DNA of 14,356 nucleotides, from positions 1 through 14,356 of the forward strand of contig VFKK01000141.1 in NCBI GenBank assembly GCA_009885605.1, in the 5' to 3' direction. The translations under genes and the position numbers were made by a program. Positions 7,471 to 14,114 of the stretch are shown piece by piece. Source of the DNA: Cyclobacteriaceae bacterium. GTDB lineage: Bacteria > Bacteroidota > Bacteroidia > Cytophagales > Cyclobacteriaceae. The stretch's first letter is position 1. Each line of letters starts with the position of its first letter. Under the pieces are notes generated by a model. The model did not search any database, was not told the origin of the DNA, and saw only the letters and a program-made list of their open reading frames with translations.

Positions 7471-7515
7471 CATTCACCGGGTAATAATCTACTCTGAGTG
7501 GTGAATTCAAAATTT

Positions 7516-8283
7516 ATGTATAAAATCCTTGCCAACACGATTTTTTTGGGGAAAGATGTTCATTTCCTGCCAGAGTGTCATTCTACCAATGACACAGCTT
7601 TGAAGATGGTGCGGGAGAAAAAAGCTCAAGAAGGTACTATTGTGATTTGCGAAAATCAAACTAAGGGGAAAGGACAGCGGGGTAATACCTGGATGTCTGA
7701 ACCCGGAAAAAATCTCACTTTTTCATTGGTCCTAAGACCGGATTTTTTGGATATCTCTGAGCAGTTTTACCTTAATATGACAGTTTCAAACAGTATTCGG
7801 AAGCTTTTGCAGGAATACGTCCCCAATTTGAAGGTAAAGTGGCCCAATGATTTGGTAATCCCAGGATTAGGAAAAATCGGCGGAATTCTGATCGAAAATA
7901 CCTTTTCAGGTGAAGGTTGGGAAAATTCAGTTGTGGGAATAGGGTTGAATGTAAATCAATTAAATTTTAATACCCCCGGCGCAATTTCGCTTTCCAAATT
8001 GACCGGCAATCAGTTTGACCTTGAGGAACTTTTCCGGTTGTTGGTCACCCAATTGGAGCAAGGATACATTTTATTAAAGAAAGGAAAATGGAATGAAATC
8101 AAAGCAGAATATTTGCACCACCTTTTTTTAAAAGACAGCTTATCCAAATTTTCTTCTGAAGGGAAAGAGTTTTCCGGAATAATCACCGGGGTTAGTCATG
8201 AAGGAAAGCTTGAAATCAGTCTCCAAAATGGTGACCAGGTCTTTTTTGGGCTGAAGGAGGTGAGCTTTATAGATTTACCTTAG
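7516..8283 (+). CDS. birA: Biotin--[acetyl-CoA-carboxylase] ligase
   Basis: BirA makes biotinyl-AMP and attaches biotin to the carrier lysine of biotin-dependent carboxylases in the cytoplasm. The 255 residues comprise the catalytic core and a small C-terminal domain only. There is no N-terminal winged helix, so this is a group I enzyme that does not repress biotin genes. Visible motifs are CHSTND (21-26), the biotinyl-AMP loop GKGQRGNTW (51-59, matching GRGRRGR-W), KWPNDL (108-113), GKIGGILIE (119-127) and GIGLNVN (141-147). I chose the ATG at 7516 (MYKILANTIF), the usual beginning in Bacteroidota; GTG codons at 7498 and 7501 give slightly longer alternatives. It is divergent from rsfS and likely transcribed alone, with sahH following from its own promoter. 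Confidence 0.93.
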   Translation: MYKILANTIFLGKDVHFLPECHSTNDTALKMVREKKAQEGTIVICENQTKGKGQRGNTWMSEPGKNLTFSLVLRPDFLDISEQFYLNMTVSNSIRKLLQEYVPNLKVKWPNDLVIPGLGKIGGILIENTFSGEGWENSVVGIGLNVNQLNFNTPGAISLSKLTGNQFDLEELFRLLVTQLEQGYILLKKGKWNEIKAEYLHHLFLKDSLSKFSSEGKEFSGIITGVSHEGKLEISLQNGDQVFFGLKEVSFIDLP

Positions 8284-8284
8284 G

Positions 8285-8316
8285 TTTTAAATTCTAAACT
8301 TTATGAGGTAGCTTTG
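8285..8316 (+). promoter_or_regulatory. Bacteroidota-type promoter of sahH
   Basis: An exact TAnnTTTG box, TAGCTTTG (8309-8316), is preceded by TTTT (8285-8288) with a 20-base spacer. The predicted leader is about 35 bases. It contains a small inverted repeat TTGAA-N5-TTCAA (8322-8336) but is too short for a known S-adenosylhomocysteine riboswitch. Confidence 0.6.
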
Positions 8317-8355
8317 CTAACTTGAAAAGAATTCAATCTGTTAACAATCAATTAT

Positions 8356-9675
8356 ATGTCAGAAATTAAATCTGAAAAATTCATCCAGTTCAAGGTGAAA
8401 GACATTTCTCTTGCCGAGTGGGGAAGAAAGGAAATTAAATTGGCGGAAGCCGAAATGCCAGGTTTGATGGCTTTGAGAGAGGAATTTGGTCCTTCTCAAC
8501 CTTTGAAAGGTGCTAGGGTTGCAGGATGTCTTCACATGACCATCCAGACAGCAGTTTTGATCGAGACGCTTAAAGCACTTGGTGCTGAAGTGACTTGGTC
8601 CTCTTGTAATATTTTTTCTACTCAGGATCATGCTGCCGCTGCAATCGCTGCAGCGGGAATTCAGGTTTACGCCTGGAAAGGTCAGACTGCTGAAGAATTT
8701 GACTGGTGTATCGAGCAGACGCTTTTCTTTGGTGAAGATCGTCAGCCGCTAAACATGATTTTGGACGATGGCGGAGACTTGACCAATATGGTTTTGGACC
8801 TGTATCCGGAGCTTGTTTCAGGAATCAGAGGTCTTTCTGAAGAGACTACTACTGGTGTCCACAGATTGTACGAGAGAATGAAAAACGGAACTCTTCCGAT
8901 GCCTGCCATCAACGTAAATGATTCTGTTACCAAGTCTAAGTTTGACAATAAATATGGCTGTAAAGAATCATTGGTAGATGCGATTCGTCGTGCTACTGAT
9001 GTGATGATGGCAGGAAAAGTAGCCGTTGTAGCTGGTTACGGAGACGTTGGAAAAGGTTCTGCAGCTTCATTGAAAGGTGCTGGTGCGAGAGTAATTGTAA
9101 CTGAAATTGATCCAATTTGTGCGCTTCAGGCTGCAATGGACGGTTTTGCAGTGAAGAAAATGGTAAATGCAATCAAAGAAGCTGATATAGTGGTCACTGC
9201 CACAGGTAACAAAAACATCATCACTGCTGAGCATTTCAAAGCAATGAAAGACAAGGCAATTGTTTGTAACATCGGACACTTTGATAATGAAATCGATATG
9301 GCTTGGTTGAATGATAATTATGGTCATACCAAGAATGTGATCAAGCCACAGGTTGATCTTTATGAAATTGATGGAAAAGAAATCCTCATTTTAGCTGAAG
9401 GTCGTTTGGTAAACCTTGGTTGTGCTACTGGTCACCCTTCCTTCGTAATGTCAAATTCATTTACGAACCAGACTTTGGCCCAACTTGAATTATGGCAAAA
9501 CTATGAGAGCTATGAGCCAGGAGTATACGTTCTTCCTAAGCATTTGGATGAGAAAGTAGCATTTCTGCACTTGGCCAAACTGAGCGTGGAATTGGATACA
9601 CTTTCTGATGATCAGGCTCAATACATTGGAGTGGAAGTGAAAGGTCCTTTCAAACCAGAGTACTACAGATATTAA
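8356..9675 (+). CDS. ahcY: S-adenosylhomocysteine hydrolase (adenosylhomocysteinase)
   Basis: This enzyme splits S-adenosylhomocysteine into homocysteine and adenosine with bound NAD, removing the inhibitor of methyltransferases and feeding the activated methyl cycle. The 439 residues show substrate and catalytic positions H60 (CLHMT), D138 (LDDGGD), E163 (SEETTTGVH), and N188, K193 and D197 within NDSVTKSKFDN. The NAD-binding loop is GYGDVGKG (227-234), and CNIGHFDNE lies at 304-312. The C-terminal arm KPEYYRY (433-439) reaches into the partner subunit's cofactor site. The length is near that of animal enzymes (about 432), so the internal insertion of about 40 residues found in many bacterial and plant forms appears absent. 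A strong promoter and a terminator flank it, so it is a single-gene unit. Confidence 0.97.
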   Translation: MSEIKSEKFIQFKVKDISLAEWGRKEIKLAEAEMPGLMALREEFGPSQPLKGARVAGCLHMTIQTAVLIETLKALGAEVTWSSCNIFSTQDHAAAAIAAAGIQVYAWKGQTAEEFDWCIEQTLFFGEDRQPLNMILDDGGDLTNMVLDLYPELVSGIRGLSEETTTGVHRLYERMKNGTLPMPAINVNDSVTKSKFDNKYGCKESLVDAIRRATDVMMAGKVAVVAGYGDVGKGSAASLKGAGARVIVTEIDPICALQAAMDGFAVKKMVNAIKEADIVVTATGNKNIITAEHFKAMKDKAIVCNIGHFDNEIDMAWLNDNYGHTKNVIKPQVDLYEIDGKEILILAEGRLVNLGCATGHPSFVMSNSFTNQTLAQLELWQNYESYEPGVYVLPKHLDEKVAFLHLAKLSVELDTLSDDQAQYIGVEVKGPFKPEYYRY

Positions 9676-9695
9676 TCTTAAACTGAAAAAAAATG

Positions 9696-9726
9696 AAAAG
9701 CCTCAAAGTAATTTGGGGCTTTTTTT
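9696..9726. terminator. Intrinsic terminator between ahcY and the lipoprotein gene
   Basis: AAAAGCCTCAAA (9696-9707) pairs with TTTGGGGCTTTT (9712-9723) around a GTAA tetraloop, with one T-G wobble, and is followed by more T. It suits the plus strand best. On the minus strand the wobble becomes an A-C mismatch, so it is weaker there although a T-rich tract is present. The minus-strand stop codon (9725-9727) starts within the T tract. Confidence 0.85.
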
Positions 9727-10528
9727 ATGGATTTAGAAGCAATCTCCTTCCGTCAGGCAGTATTACATATGCCTCAACTTTGCAATTTTCTTTCGATTCA
9801 TAAGTAAGGTTATAAATTACCTGTGAGGTTTCGCTTCTGGAAATTTGCCAGGTTTCTTTACCGGCAACAGGAACAAGCTGATTGTTTTGGAAACAAGAAA
9901 ACGATAATTCACGCTTCTCCTTAAAATCAAAAATGAAATTTCTGCCCGCTGGATTTCTTCCATTTATCGCCCCTTTTGAATTCAAACCTACAGTAACACC
10001 ATTGACCAGATTCAATGTGTGAGTAAGGTGTCCTCCAAATTGGTGAGTCAGTTCATTTTTAGTTTTATGGGTGAGGGTTTCGAAAGTCTCATTGATTACA
10101 CCAGAAGAATTTTTGGTGAAAGTGCGGATACCAGTTATTGAAGCATCCTCAAACGAGTAATTCTCATATTTAAGAAACCAGACGGGGTTTGCTGAATCAA
10201 ATAGAGCCAGATCCAAGATTAAATTTCCGGATCTTTTGGATGTTCCTGATTGCGTGCAAGATGTTGCGGAATCGAAAATAAGGGTCACTCTTTTTGCAGT
10301 TTTGTCTAAAATGATCTGCGGGCAACCCGGTAGTTCAGAGGATTCCGCATTGGAGTACTGATCGAAAGAAAGCTGCGTAAAAAATAGTATCTCACTCCAA
10401 GCGTTAGAAACGATGAATAGCTGGGAAGCTTCGGTAGGAAGATCGGTGCTGATTACCCTTTCTTCATCTTCTTTGCAGGCGATCAGGAAAGTCAGGGAAA
10501 AGAAAACGTAAAGGGTTCCTTTTTTCAT
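9725..10528 (-). CDS. Predicted surface-exposed lipoprotein of unknown function
   Basis: The 267-residue product begins with a signal peptide ending in a lipobox (LIAC), so Cys18 should be lipidated and become residue 1. The next residues are KEDEE. This matches the lysine-plus-acidic lipoprotein export signal described in Capnocytophaga and related Bacteroidota, which predicts transport to the cell surface. The rest is rich in beta strands, Ser, Thr and Asn, with four further cysteines (69, 91, 212, 249) that could form disulfides. I recognise no domain; short segments such as NGRNPAGRNFIF resemble nothing I can name. It is convergent with ahcY and divergent from the SDR gene, so it is probably transcribed alone. 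The best promoter hint is TAATTTTA (minus strand, 10546-10553, one mismatch). Confidence 0.85.
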   Translation of the reverse strand: MKKGTLYVFFSLTFLIACKEDEERVISTDLPTEASQLFIVSNAWSEILFFTQLSFDQYSNAESSELPGCPQIILDKTAKRVTLIFDSATSCTQSGTSKRSGNLILDLALFDSANPVWFLKYENYSFEDASITGIRTFTKNSSGVINETFETLTHKTKNELTHQFGGHLTHTLNLVNGVTVGLNSKGAINGRNPAGRNFIFDFKEKRELSFSCFQNNQLVPVAGKETWQISRSETSQVIYNLTYESKENCKVEAYVILPDGRRLLLNP

Positions 10529-10633
10529 TCAATAGATTGATTGGGTAAAATTACTGTTTTTGACAATAGCCTTAACCCTTTCAAATACTGGGCCTATTGG
10601 CTATCTTCGAAATCAACGATAAACCAAGACCAT

Positions 10634-11506
10634 ATGATAATGACCGATGGGATGCTCAAACCTGGAGCTTTGAAAGGGAAAAATATAATTATTACCGGCG
10701 GTGGAACCGGTCTCGGCCGATCGATGGGTGAGTATTTTTTGGAGCTGGGTGCTAATTTGGTAATTACCTCCAGAAAGCTTGACGTACTGGAAGGCACAGC
10801 CAAAGAAATGATGGAGCAAAAGGGAGGAAAAGTAATTCCTTTGGCCTGTGATGTCCGCGATATCGATCAAGTCGAAAAAATGTGGAAAGATGCCACGGAG
10901 CAATTGGGTCAAATACATGTAGTTCTCAACAATGCAGCAGGTAATTTTATCAGTCCAACTGAGCGTCTTTCAACCAATGCATTCAATACGGTATTGGATA
11001 TTGTGCTCAAAGGTACTTCACAAGTCACGCTAACTGCGGGGAAAGATTGGATTGCCAAAAAACAATCAGGAACGTTCTTGAATATAGTGACCACCTATGC
11101 GTGGACAGGATCCGGCTATGTGGTGCCATCTGCTGCTGCCAAAGCAGGAGTTTTGGCTATGACAAGATCTTTGGCTGTGGAGTGGGCAAAATATGGAATC
11201 CGATCCAATGCAATCGCACCAGGTCCTTTTCCGACAGAAGGAGCTTGGAGCAGATTGCTGCCAGGTGATTTGGTGAAAAAATTTGATCCGGCCAAAAAGG
11301 TCCCGGTGGGAAGAGTAGGCGAGCATCAGGAGTTAGCCAATCTTGCAGCTTATCTTGTTTCAGACTATTCCTCCTATGTCAATGGAGAAGTGATGACTAT
11401 TGATGGCGGTGAGTGGCTGAAAGGGGCAGGTGAATTTAATAATCTTGACCAAATTCCCCAGGAAATGTGGGATATGATGGAGGCATCCCGCGGAAAAAAG
11501 CCATGA
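10634..11506 (+). CDS. SDR family oxidoreductase, 2,4-dienoyl-CoA reductase type
   Basis: This 290-residue cytoplasmic enzyme has a Rossmann fold with the cofactor loop GGGTGLG (22-28) and NNAAG (99-103). Instead of the usual YxxxK, the catalytic region reads TTYAWTGSGYVVPSAAAKAG. It gives Y155, S166 and K170 with the same spacing (11 and 4) as Tyr199, Ser210 and Lys214 of human mitochondrial 2,4-dienoyl-CoA reductase. This supports NADPH-dependent reduction of 2,4-dienoyl-CoA or a related trans-enoyl-CoA during unsaturated fatty acid breakdown. The start is ATG at 10634, with ATGs at 10640 and 10652 as alternatives; an open frame upstream to a TTG at 10541 is unlikely to be coding. It is divergent from the lipoprotein gene with about 105 bases between. 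No fatty-acid genes lie alongside, so the substrate is inferred from the motif only. Confidence 0.9.
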   Translation: MIMTDGMLKPGALKGKNIIITGGGTGLGRSMGEYFLELGANLVITSRKLDVLEGTAKEMMEQKGGKVIPLACDVRDIDQVEKMWKDATEQLGQIHVVLNNAAGNFISPTERLSTNAFNTVLDIVLKGTSQVTLTAGKDWIAKKQSGTFLNIVTTYAWTGSGYVVPSAAAKAGVLAMTRSLAVEWAKYGIRSNAIAPGPFPTEGAWSRLLPGDLVKKFDPAKKVPVGRVGEHQELANLAAYLVSDYSSYVNGEVMTIDGGEWLKGAGEFNNLDQIPQEMWDMMEASRGKKP

Positions 11507-11561
11507 GCCCTGGAGTGATCTGGGGCTATCTAAAAGCAAAATGGAAAATCAGGAATTTATG

Positions 11562-11587
11562 AAAGGAGGCTAAGGCCTTCTTTTTTT
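11562..11587 (+). terminator. Intrinsic terminator after the SDR gene
   Basis: AAGGAGGC (11563-11570) pairs with GCCTTCTT (11575-11582), with one G-T wobble, around the loop TAAG, and runs into seven T. It fits plus-strand transcription. The minus strand lacks a T tract, so it would not end the converging PAS gene well. Confidence 0.7.
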
Positions 11588-11603
11588 GTTTTGAAACTGA
11601 AAA

Positions 11604-12650
11604 TTACTCAGGAAGGATATCCTTTTCAAATGATTGATTTTTCTGGACCGACTCTTTGATGCTTTTTTTCAGGGCCGCATCGAGTTGCTTTGTCTCGTTT
11701 TTGATAAGATGAACAAGTTTTTTAGATTCTGAGCTTTGAGGTTCAGTATCCAGAATTTCCAAAATCCCCAGAATATTGGCAACTCTTGCTCTTAATGAAT
11801 GGGATTGCTGAAAAGCCAGATCTTTTAAAAAGTAATGATGCTCGTGGAGCCAAAGCTGATGTCTCTTTTTCTCCGTGATGTCAAGGATGCAGCCCAAAAT
11901 TCGAATTGGTTTACCCTCTTCCGACCATTGTATTGTTTTTCCATATCCTAAAACCCAAAGAGTTTCATTTCCTTTTGAAAAAATCCTGAATTCCTTTTTG
12001 AAAGGAATGCTACCTATAGTTTGAAAATGCCTGGAAAGATCCTTGACCAATCCGGAATAATCTTCAGGATGGATATGGTTTTGCCATGAAATATTTCGTT
12101 TTTCAGTTGCTTCGTCGTGAGAATAACCAAGCATTTGGGCTAATCCCTGACTGATATTATCTGCTTTGTTGAAAAAATCGAATTCCCAAAATCCAAGCAA
12201 TTTGTTTTCAAGAAGGCTGTCAACAATTTCATTTTCGCCACCCGATCTGTCAAAAAAATCTCCGAGTCCGATGTTATATGGTTTAAGAGGCTCTACTGGA
12301 TGCCCAATTCCCAAACATGTACCATAATCTACTGAGATAAAGAAAAATTCCCATTTTGTCGGGATGATGGTACCTTCCAGATGATTGATTTTTTGAAGCT
12401 CTACGATAAACGACTGATGGGAATTTCTCCAAGCTTTTATGCGCTGGTTTTCATATTTTGCAAAATCAGAAGAGAGAAAACAATCTGAGAAATGAAGAGA
12501 CTTTTCTTTCTGACCAAAAAGTGAAGGGATAGGGCCAAGTCCGGAATCTGAGGATAAGACATTTCCTGACTGGTCAAAAGTCACCTGCAGAAAATACTCT
12601 GAAGAGACAGCCAACTTGCCGAGAACCTGAATTGCTTCCCAATTATTCAT
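11604..12650 (-). CDS. PAS-domain protein with a histidine-kinase dimerisation segment but no ATPase domain
   Basis: The 348-residue product is cytoplasmic, with no signal peptide or membrane helix. An N-terminal PAS-like region (about 15-115, opening SSEYFLQVTFDQSGNVLSSD) is followed by a clear PAS of the PAS_3 type (about 145-262). The latter includes LLGFWEFDFFNKADNIS, HIHPEDYSGL, a FRIFSKGNETLWVLGYGK strand pair, and ILGCILDITEKK at its end. A helical segment with QQSHSLRARVANILGILEIL (281-300) then resembles the dimerisation/phosphoacceptor helix of histidine kinases with His284. The protein ends about 50 residues later with no N, G1 or G2 box. It may therefore dimerise and receive or relay phosphate, or act as a sensor adaptor, but cannot phosphorylate itself alone. 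The gene is convergent with the SDR gene and divergent from the HD-hydrolase gene. Confidence 0.85.
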   Translation of the reverse strand: MNNWEAIQVLGKLAVSSEYFLQVTFDQSGNVLSSDSGLGPIPSLFGQKEKSLHFSDCFLSSDFAKYENQRIKAWRNSHQSFIVELQKINHLEGTIIPTKWEFFFISVDYGTCLGIGHPVEPLKPYNIGLGDFFDRSGGENEIVDSLLENKLLGFWEFDFFNKADNISQGLAQMLGYSHDEATEKRNISWQNHIHPEDYSGLVKDLSRHFQTIGSIPFKKEFRIFSKGNETLWVLGYGKTIQWSEEGKPIRILGCILDITEKKRHQLWLHEHHYFLKDLAFQQSHSLRARVANILGILEILDTEPQSSESKKLVHLIKNETKQLDAALKKSIKESVQKNQSFEKDILPE

Positions 12651-12733
12651 GTTTTAAATATAAATTCTTTAAACAACAAAAAATAATTTAAAGGCAAAAA
12701 ATATTATTCAAAATACAAAAAAATATACATAAA
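12651..12733. promoter_or_regulatory. Very AT-rich divergent promoter region
   Basis: About 88 percent of these 83 bases are A or T, far above the flanking genes. The stretch separates the two start codons of the divergent PAS and HD-domain genes and must hold both promoters. I found no exact TAnnTTTG box. Several near matches with one extra T before TTG occur on the minus strand. Confidence 0.5.
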
Positions 12734-13354
12734 ATGATTTATCATAAGATGAACCTAAATAAGTCTGATTTTGGAAAAACTGAAAACGCAGGCAATATCC
12801 TTACAAATGAAGAAGCTTTGGCTCTTTTGAAAGATTGGGTGAAAAACGAAAAACTTATCGTTCATATGCAACAAGTCGGGCATTTGATGAAAAACTATGC
12901 AGCCTCAAAGGGATATAATGTAAAGGACCAATACCGTTGGTATTTGGCGGGATTACTACACGATGCAGATTGGGAAAAATGGCCTGATTCGCATTGCAGA
13001 ATCATTATTGAGGAATTGGAGAGCAGGAATGTTGACCCGGAAATTATCAGAGCAATAGCTTCTCATGGGCCGAAGTATTTTGGTGTGGAACCGGTGACCG
13101 AGATGGATATGATGCTTTATGCTTTTGATGAATTGAGCGGCTTGGTGCATGCATATTCTTTGATGAGACCGGAAGGCTATTCAGGAATGGAAGTAAAAGG
13201 TGTGAAAAAACGCCTAAAGGATAAGACTTTCGCCGCTCAGGTAAGCAGGGAGGATATAGCTGATGCATCTAGTAGAGCTGGAATAGATCAGGATATTTTG
13301 ATTGAATTTGTAATCAAAAACCAAATTGATGCATTGAAGAATTTTGACATTTGA
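12734..13354 (+). CDS. HD-domain metal-dependent phosphohydrolase
   Basis: The 206-residue cytoplasmic protein carries the HD metal-ligand pattern: H44 in VHMQQVGHLM, the H76-D77 doublet in LLHDADWEKWPDSH, H111 in AIASHGPKY, and D132 in AFDELSGLVHAY. HD proteins of this small class hydrolyse phosphomonoesters or nucleotides; the substrate of this one is not evident. The first 22 residues are polar and less conserved-looking, so translation could instead start at the ATG at 12749. It shares an AT-rich spacer with the divergent PAS protein, which hints at common regulation only. A strong hairpin terminator follows. The neighbouring genes do not reveal a pathway. Confidence 0.88.
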   Translation: MIYHKMNLNKSDFGKTENAGNILTNEEALALLKDWVKNEKLIVHMQQVGHLMKNYAASKGYNVKDQYRWYLAGLLHDADWEKWPDSHCRIIIEELESRNVDPEIIRAIASHGPKYFGVEPVTEMDMMLYAFDELSGLVHAYSLMRPEGYSGMEVKGVKKRLKDKTFAAQVSREDIADASSRAGIDQDILIEFVIKNQIDALKNFDI

Positions 13355-13365
13355 ATTTGGGTTAG

Positions 13366-13402
13366 AATCAAAAAAGGCCGCTTTTAGCGACCTTTTTTGA
13401 TT
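13366..13402. terminator. Bidirectional intrinsic terminator (HD protein / DUF4494)
   Basis: AATCAAAAAAGG (13366-13377) is perfectly complementary to CCTTTTTTGATT (13391-13402). Inside, CGCT (13379-13382) and AGCG (13386-13389) pair around TTT. A and T tracts make it usable on both strands. The last two bases are the first two of the minus-strand stop triplet (13401-13403). Confidence 0.9.
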
Positions 13403-13898
13403 ATTCATCCCCATCAATTGGATTTTGAACCGGTCTGAAGTTTCCTGCCGGAAGTTCTGCGCCAGCTTCCTTTTTTTCATAAGGGAAAACTTCGACGATT
13501 GGGCTTTCTACTATATCCGGGATACGGAAGCTGACAAGCATATTGCTGAGGCTTTCCTGAATCCTGTCAAATGCCTGTTTCGCATCTTCAGCAGTTACGA
13601 TCATGTATTGTGTGACCTTCTTTTCTTTACCACTATCGGCGTCCGCAACCAGATAAGTGATTTTGCATTTGTACCAAATATCTGCGTCATCGTAGAAAAA
13701 GACGTCCACGATATTACTCTTACTGATACCGGTCACCTGAAAATCTCCCCGGATCTGTGATCCAAGTCGGTCATACAGGATTGCCTCTGCCTCGGTAAAA
13801 GACACAGCATCAACCAGATATTGCTCTACCATATTCTTCAGCAGGCCTTGTTCATTTTCTTTTGCATACTTGACTTTGCACAAAAACCAGGTTCTCAT
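13401..13898 (-). CDS. DUF4494 family protein
   Basis: This 165-residue protein belongs to a family restricted, as far as I know, to Bacteroidota and without an assigned function. Its opening MRTWFLCKVKYAKENEQG, followed by EQYLVDAVSFTEAEAILYD, is the typical family signature. The middle part has strands with aromatic residues (VDVFFYDDADIWYKCKITYL) and a second repeat-like unit, VTQYMIVTAEDAKQAFDRI, that echoes the first. The tail after about residue 140 is Pro/Glu-rich and probably disordered. No signal peptide or membrane segment is present, so it should be cytoplasmic. It stands alone: convergent with the HD gene through a shared terminator and divergent from the membrane protein gene at the right edge. 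Confidence 0.9.
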   Translation of the reverse strand: MRTWFLCKVKYAKENEQGLLKNMVEQYLVDAVSFTEAEAILYDRLGSQIRGDFQVTGISKSNIVDVFFYDDADIWYKCKITYLVADADSGKEKKVTQYMIVTAEDAKQAFDRIQESLSNMLVSFRIPDIVESPIVEVFPYEKKEAGAELPAGNFRPVQNPIDGDE

Positions 13899-13917
13899 CT
13901 TATTTCAAATTGAAGTT

Positions 13918-13947
13918 TAAAGGTAAATCATATCAATTGAAGCACAA
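13918..13947 (-). promoter_or_regulatory. Candidate promoter of the DUF4494 gene
   Basis: On the minus strand a TACCTTTA box (13918-13925, one mismatch to TAnnTTTG) lies 19 bases after an ATTG element, close to the normal -33/-7 layout. The leader to the ATG at 13898 would be short, about 14 bases and A/T-rich. Confidence 0.4.
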
Positions 13948-14039
13948 TGATAATGTGTCTTAGGTAATCTCATGGGTAGTTCATAATTTTCTAAGTTGCT
14001 GAATAACAAGCTGTTTTTTTTGATCTAAGAAGCTATCAT

Positions 14040-14054
14040 ATCGATTAATTCGAT
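14040..14054. repeat. Small inverted repeat in the right-end spacer
   Basis: ATCGA-TTAAT-TCGAT is a perfect 5-base inverted repeat in the 216-base spacer between the divergent DUF4494 and membrane protein genes. It could be an operator but is short enough to be chance. Confidence 0.2.
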
Positions 14055-14086
14055 TGATTTTTTTGGAATTGGGCTGATACTAAAAA

Positions 14087-14114
14087 AGCCGTAAATTATC
14101 ACCAATCCACGGCT
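14087..14114 (-). terminator. Hairpin touching the next start codon; terminator-like on the minus strand
   Basis: AGCCGT (14087-14092) pairs with ACGGCT (14109-14114) around a 16-base loop, and the second arm ends directly before the ATG at 14115. Read on the minus strand the stem is followed by six T, the form of a weak intrinsic terminator. On the plus strand it would occlude the ribosome landing site. Which role is real cannot be told from sequence. Confidence 0.35.

Noticed and set aside
7454..7510. Longer RsfS starting at TTG 7510
   Set aside because: The added 19 residues precede the usual family start and would overlap the birA start region.
8317..8355. S-adenosylhomocysteine or SAM riboswitch upstream of the hydrolase gene
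   Set aside because: The predicted leader is only about 35-40 bases and shows just a 5-base inverted repeat, too little for a known riboswitch fold.
10541..10633. N-terminal extension of the SDR from TTG 10541
   Set aside because: The family begins near MIMTDGMLKPGALKGK; the extension holds no recognisable element and occupies the divergent promoter region.
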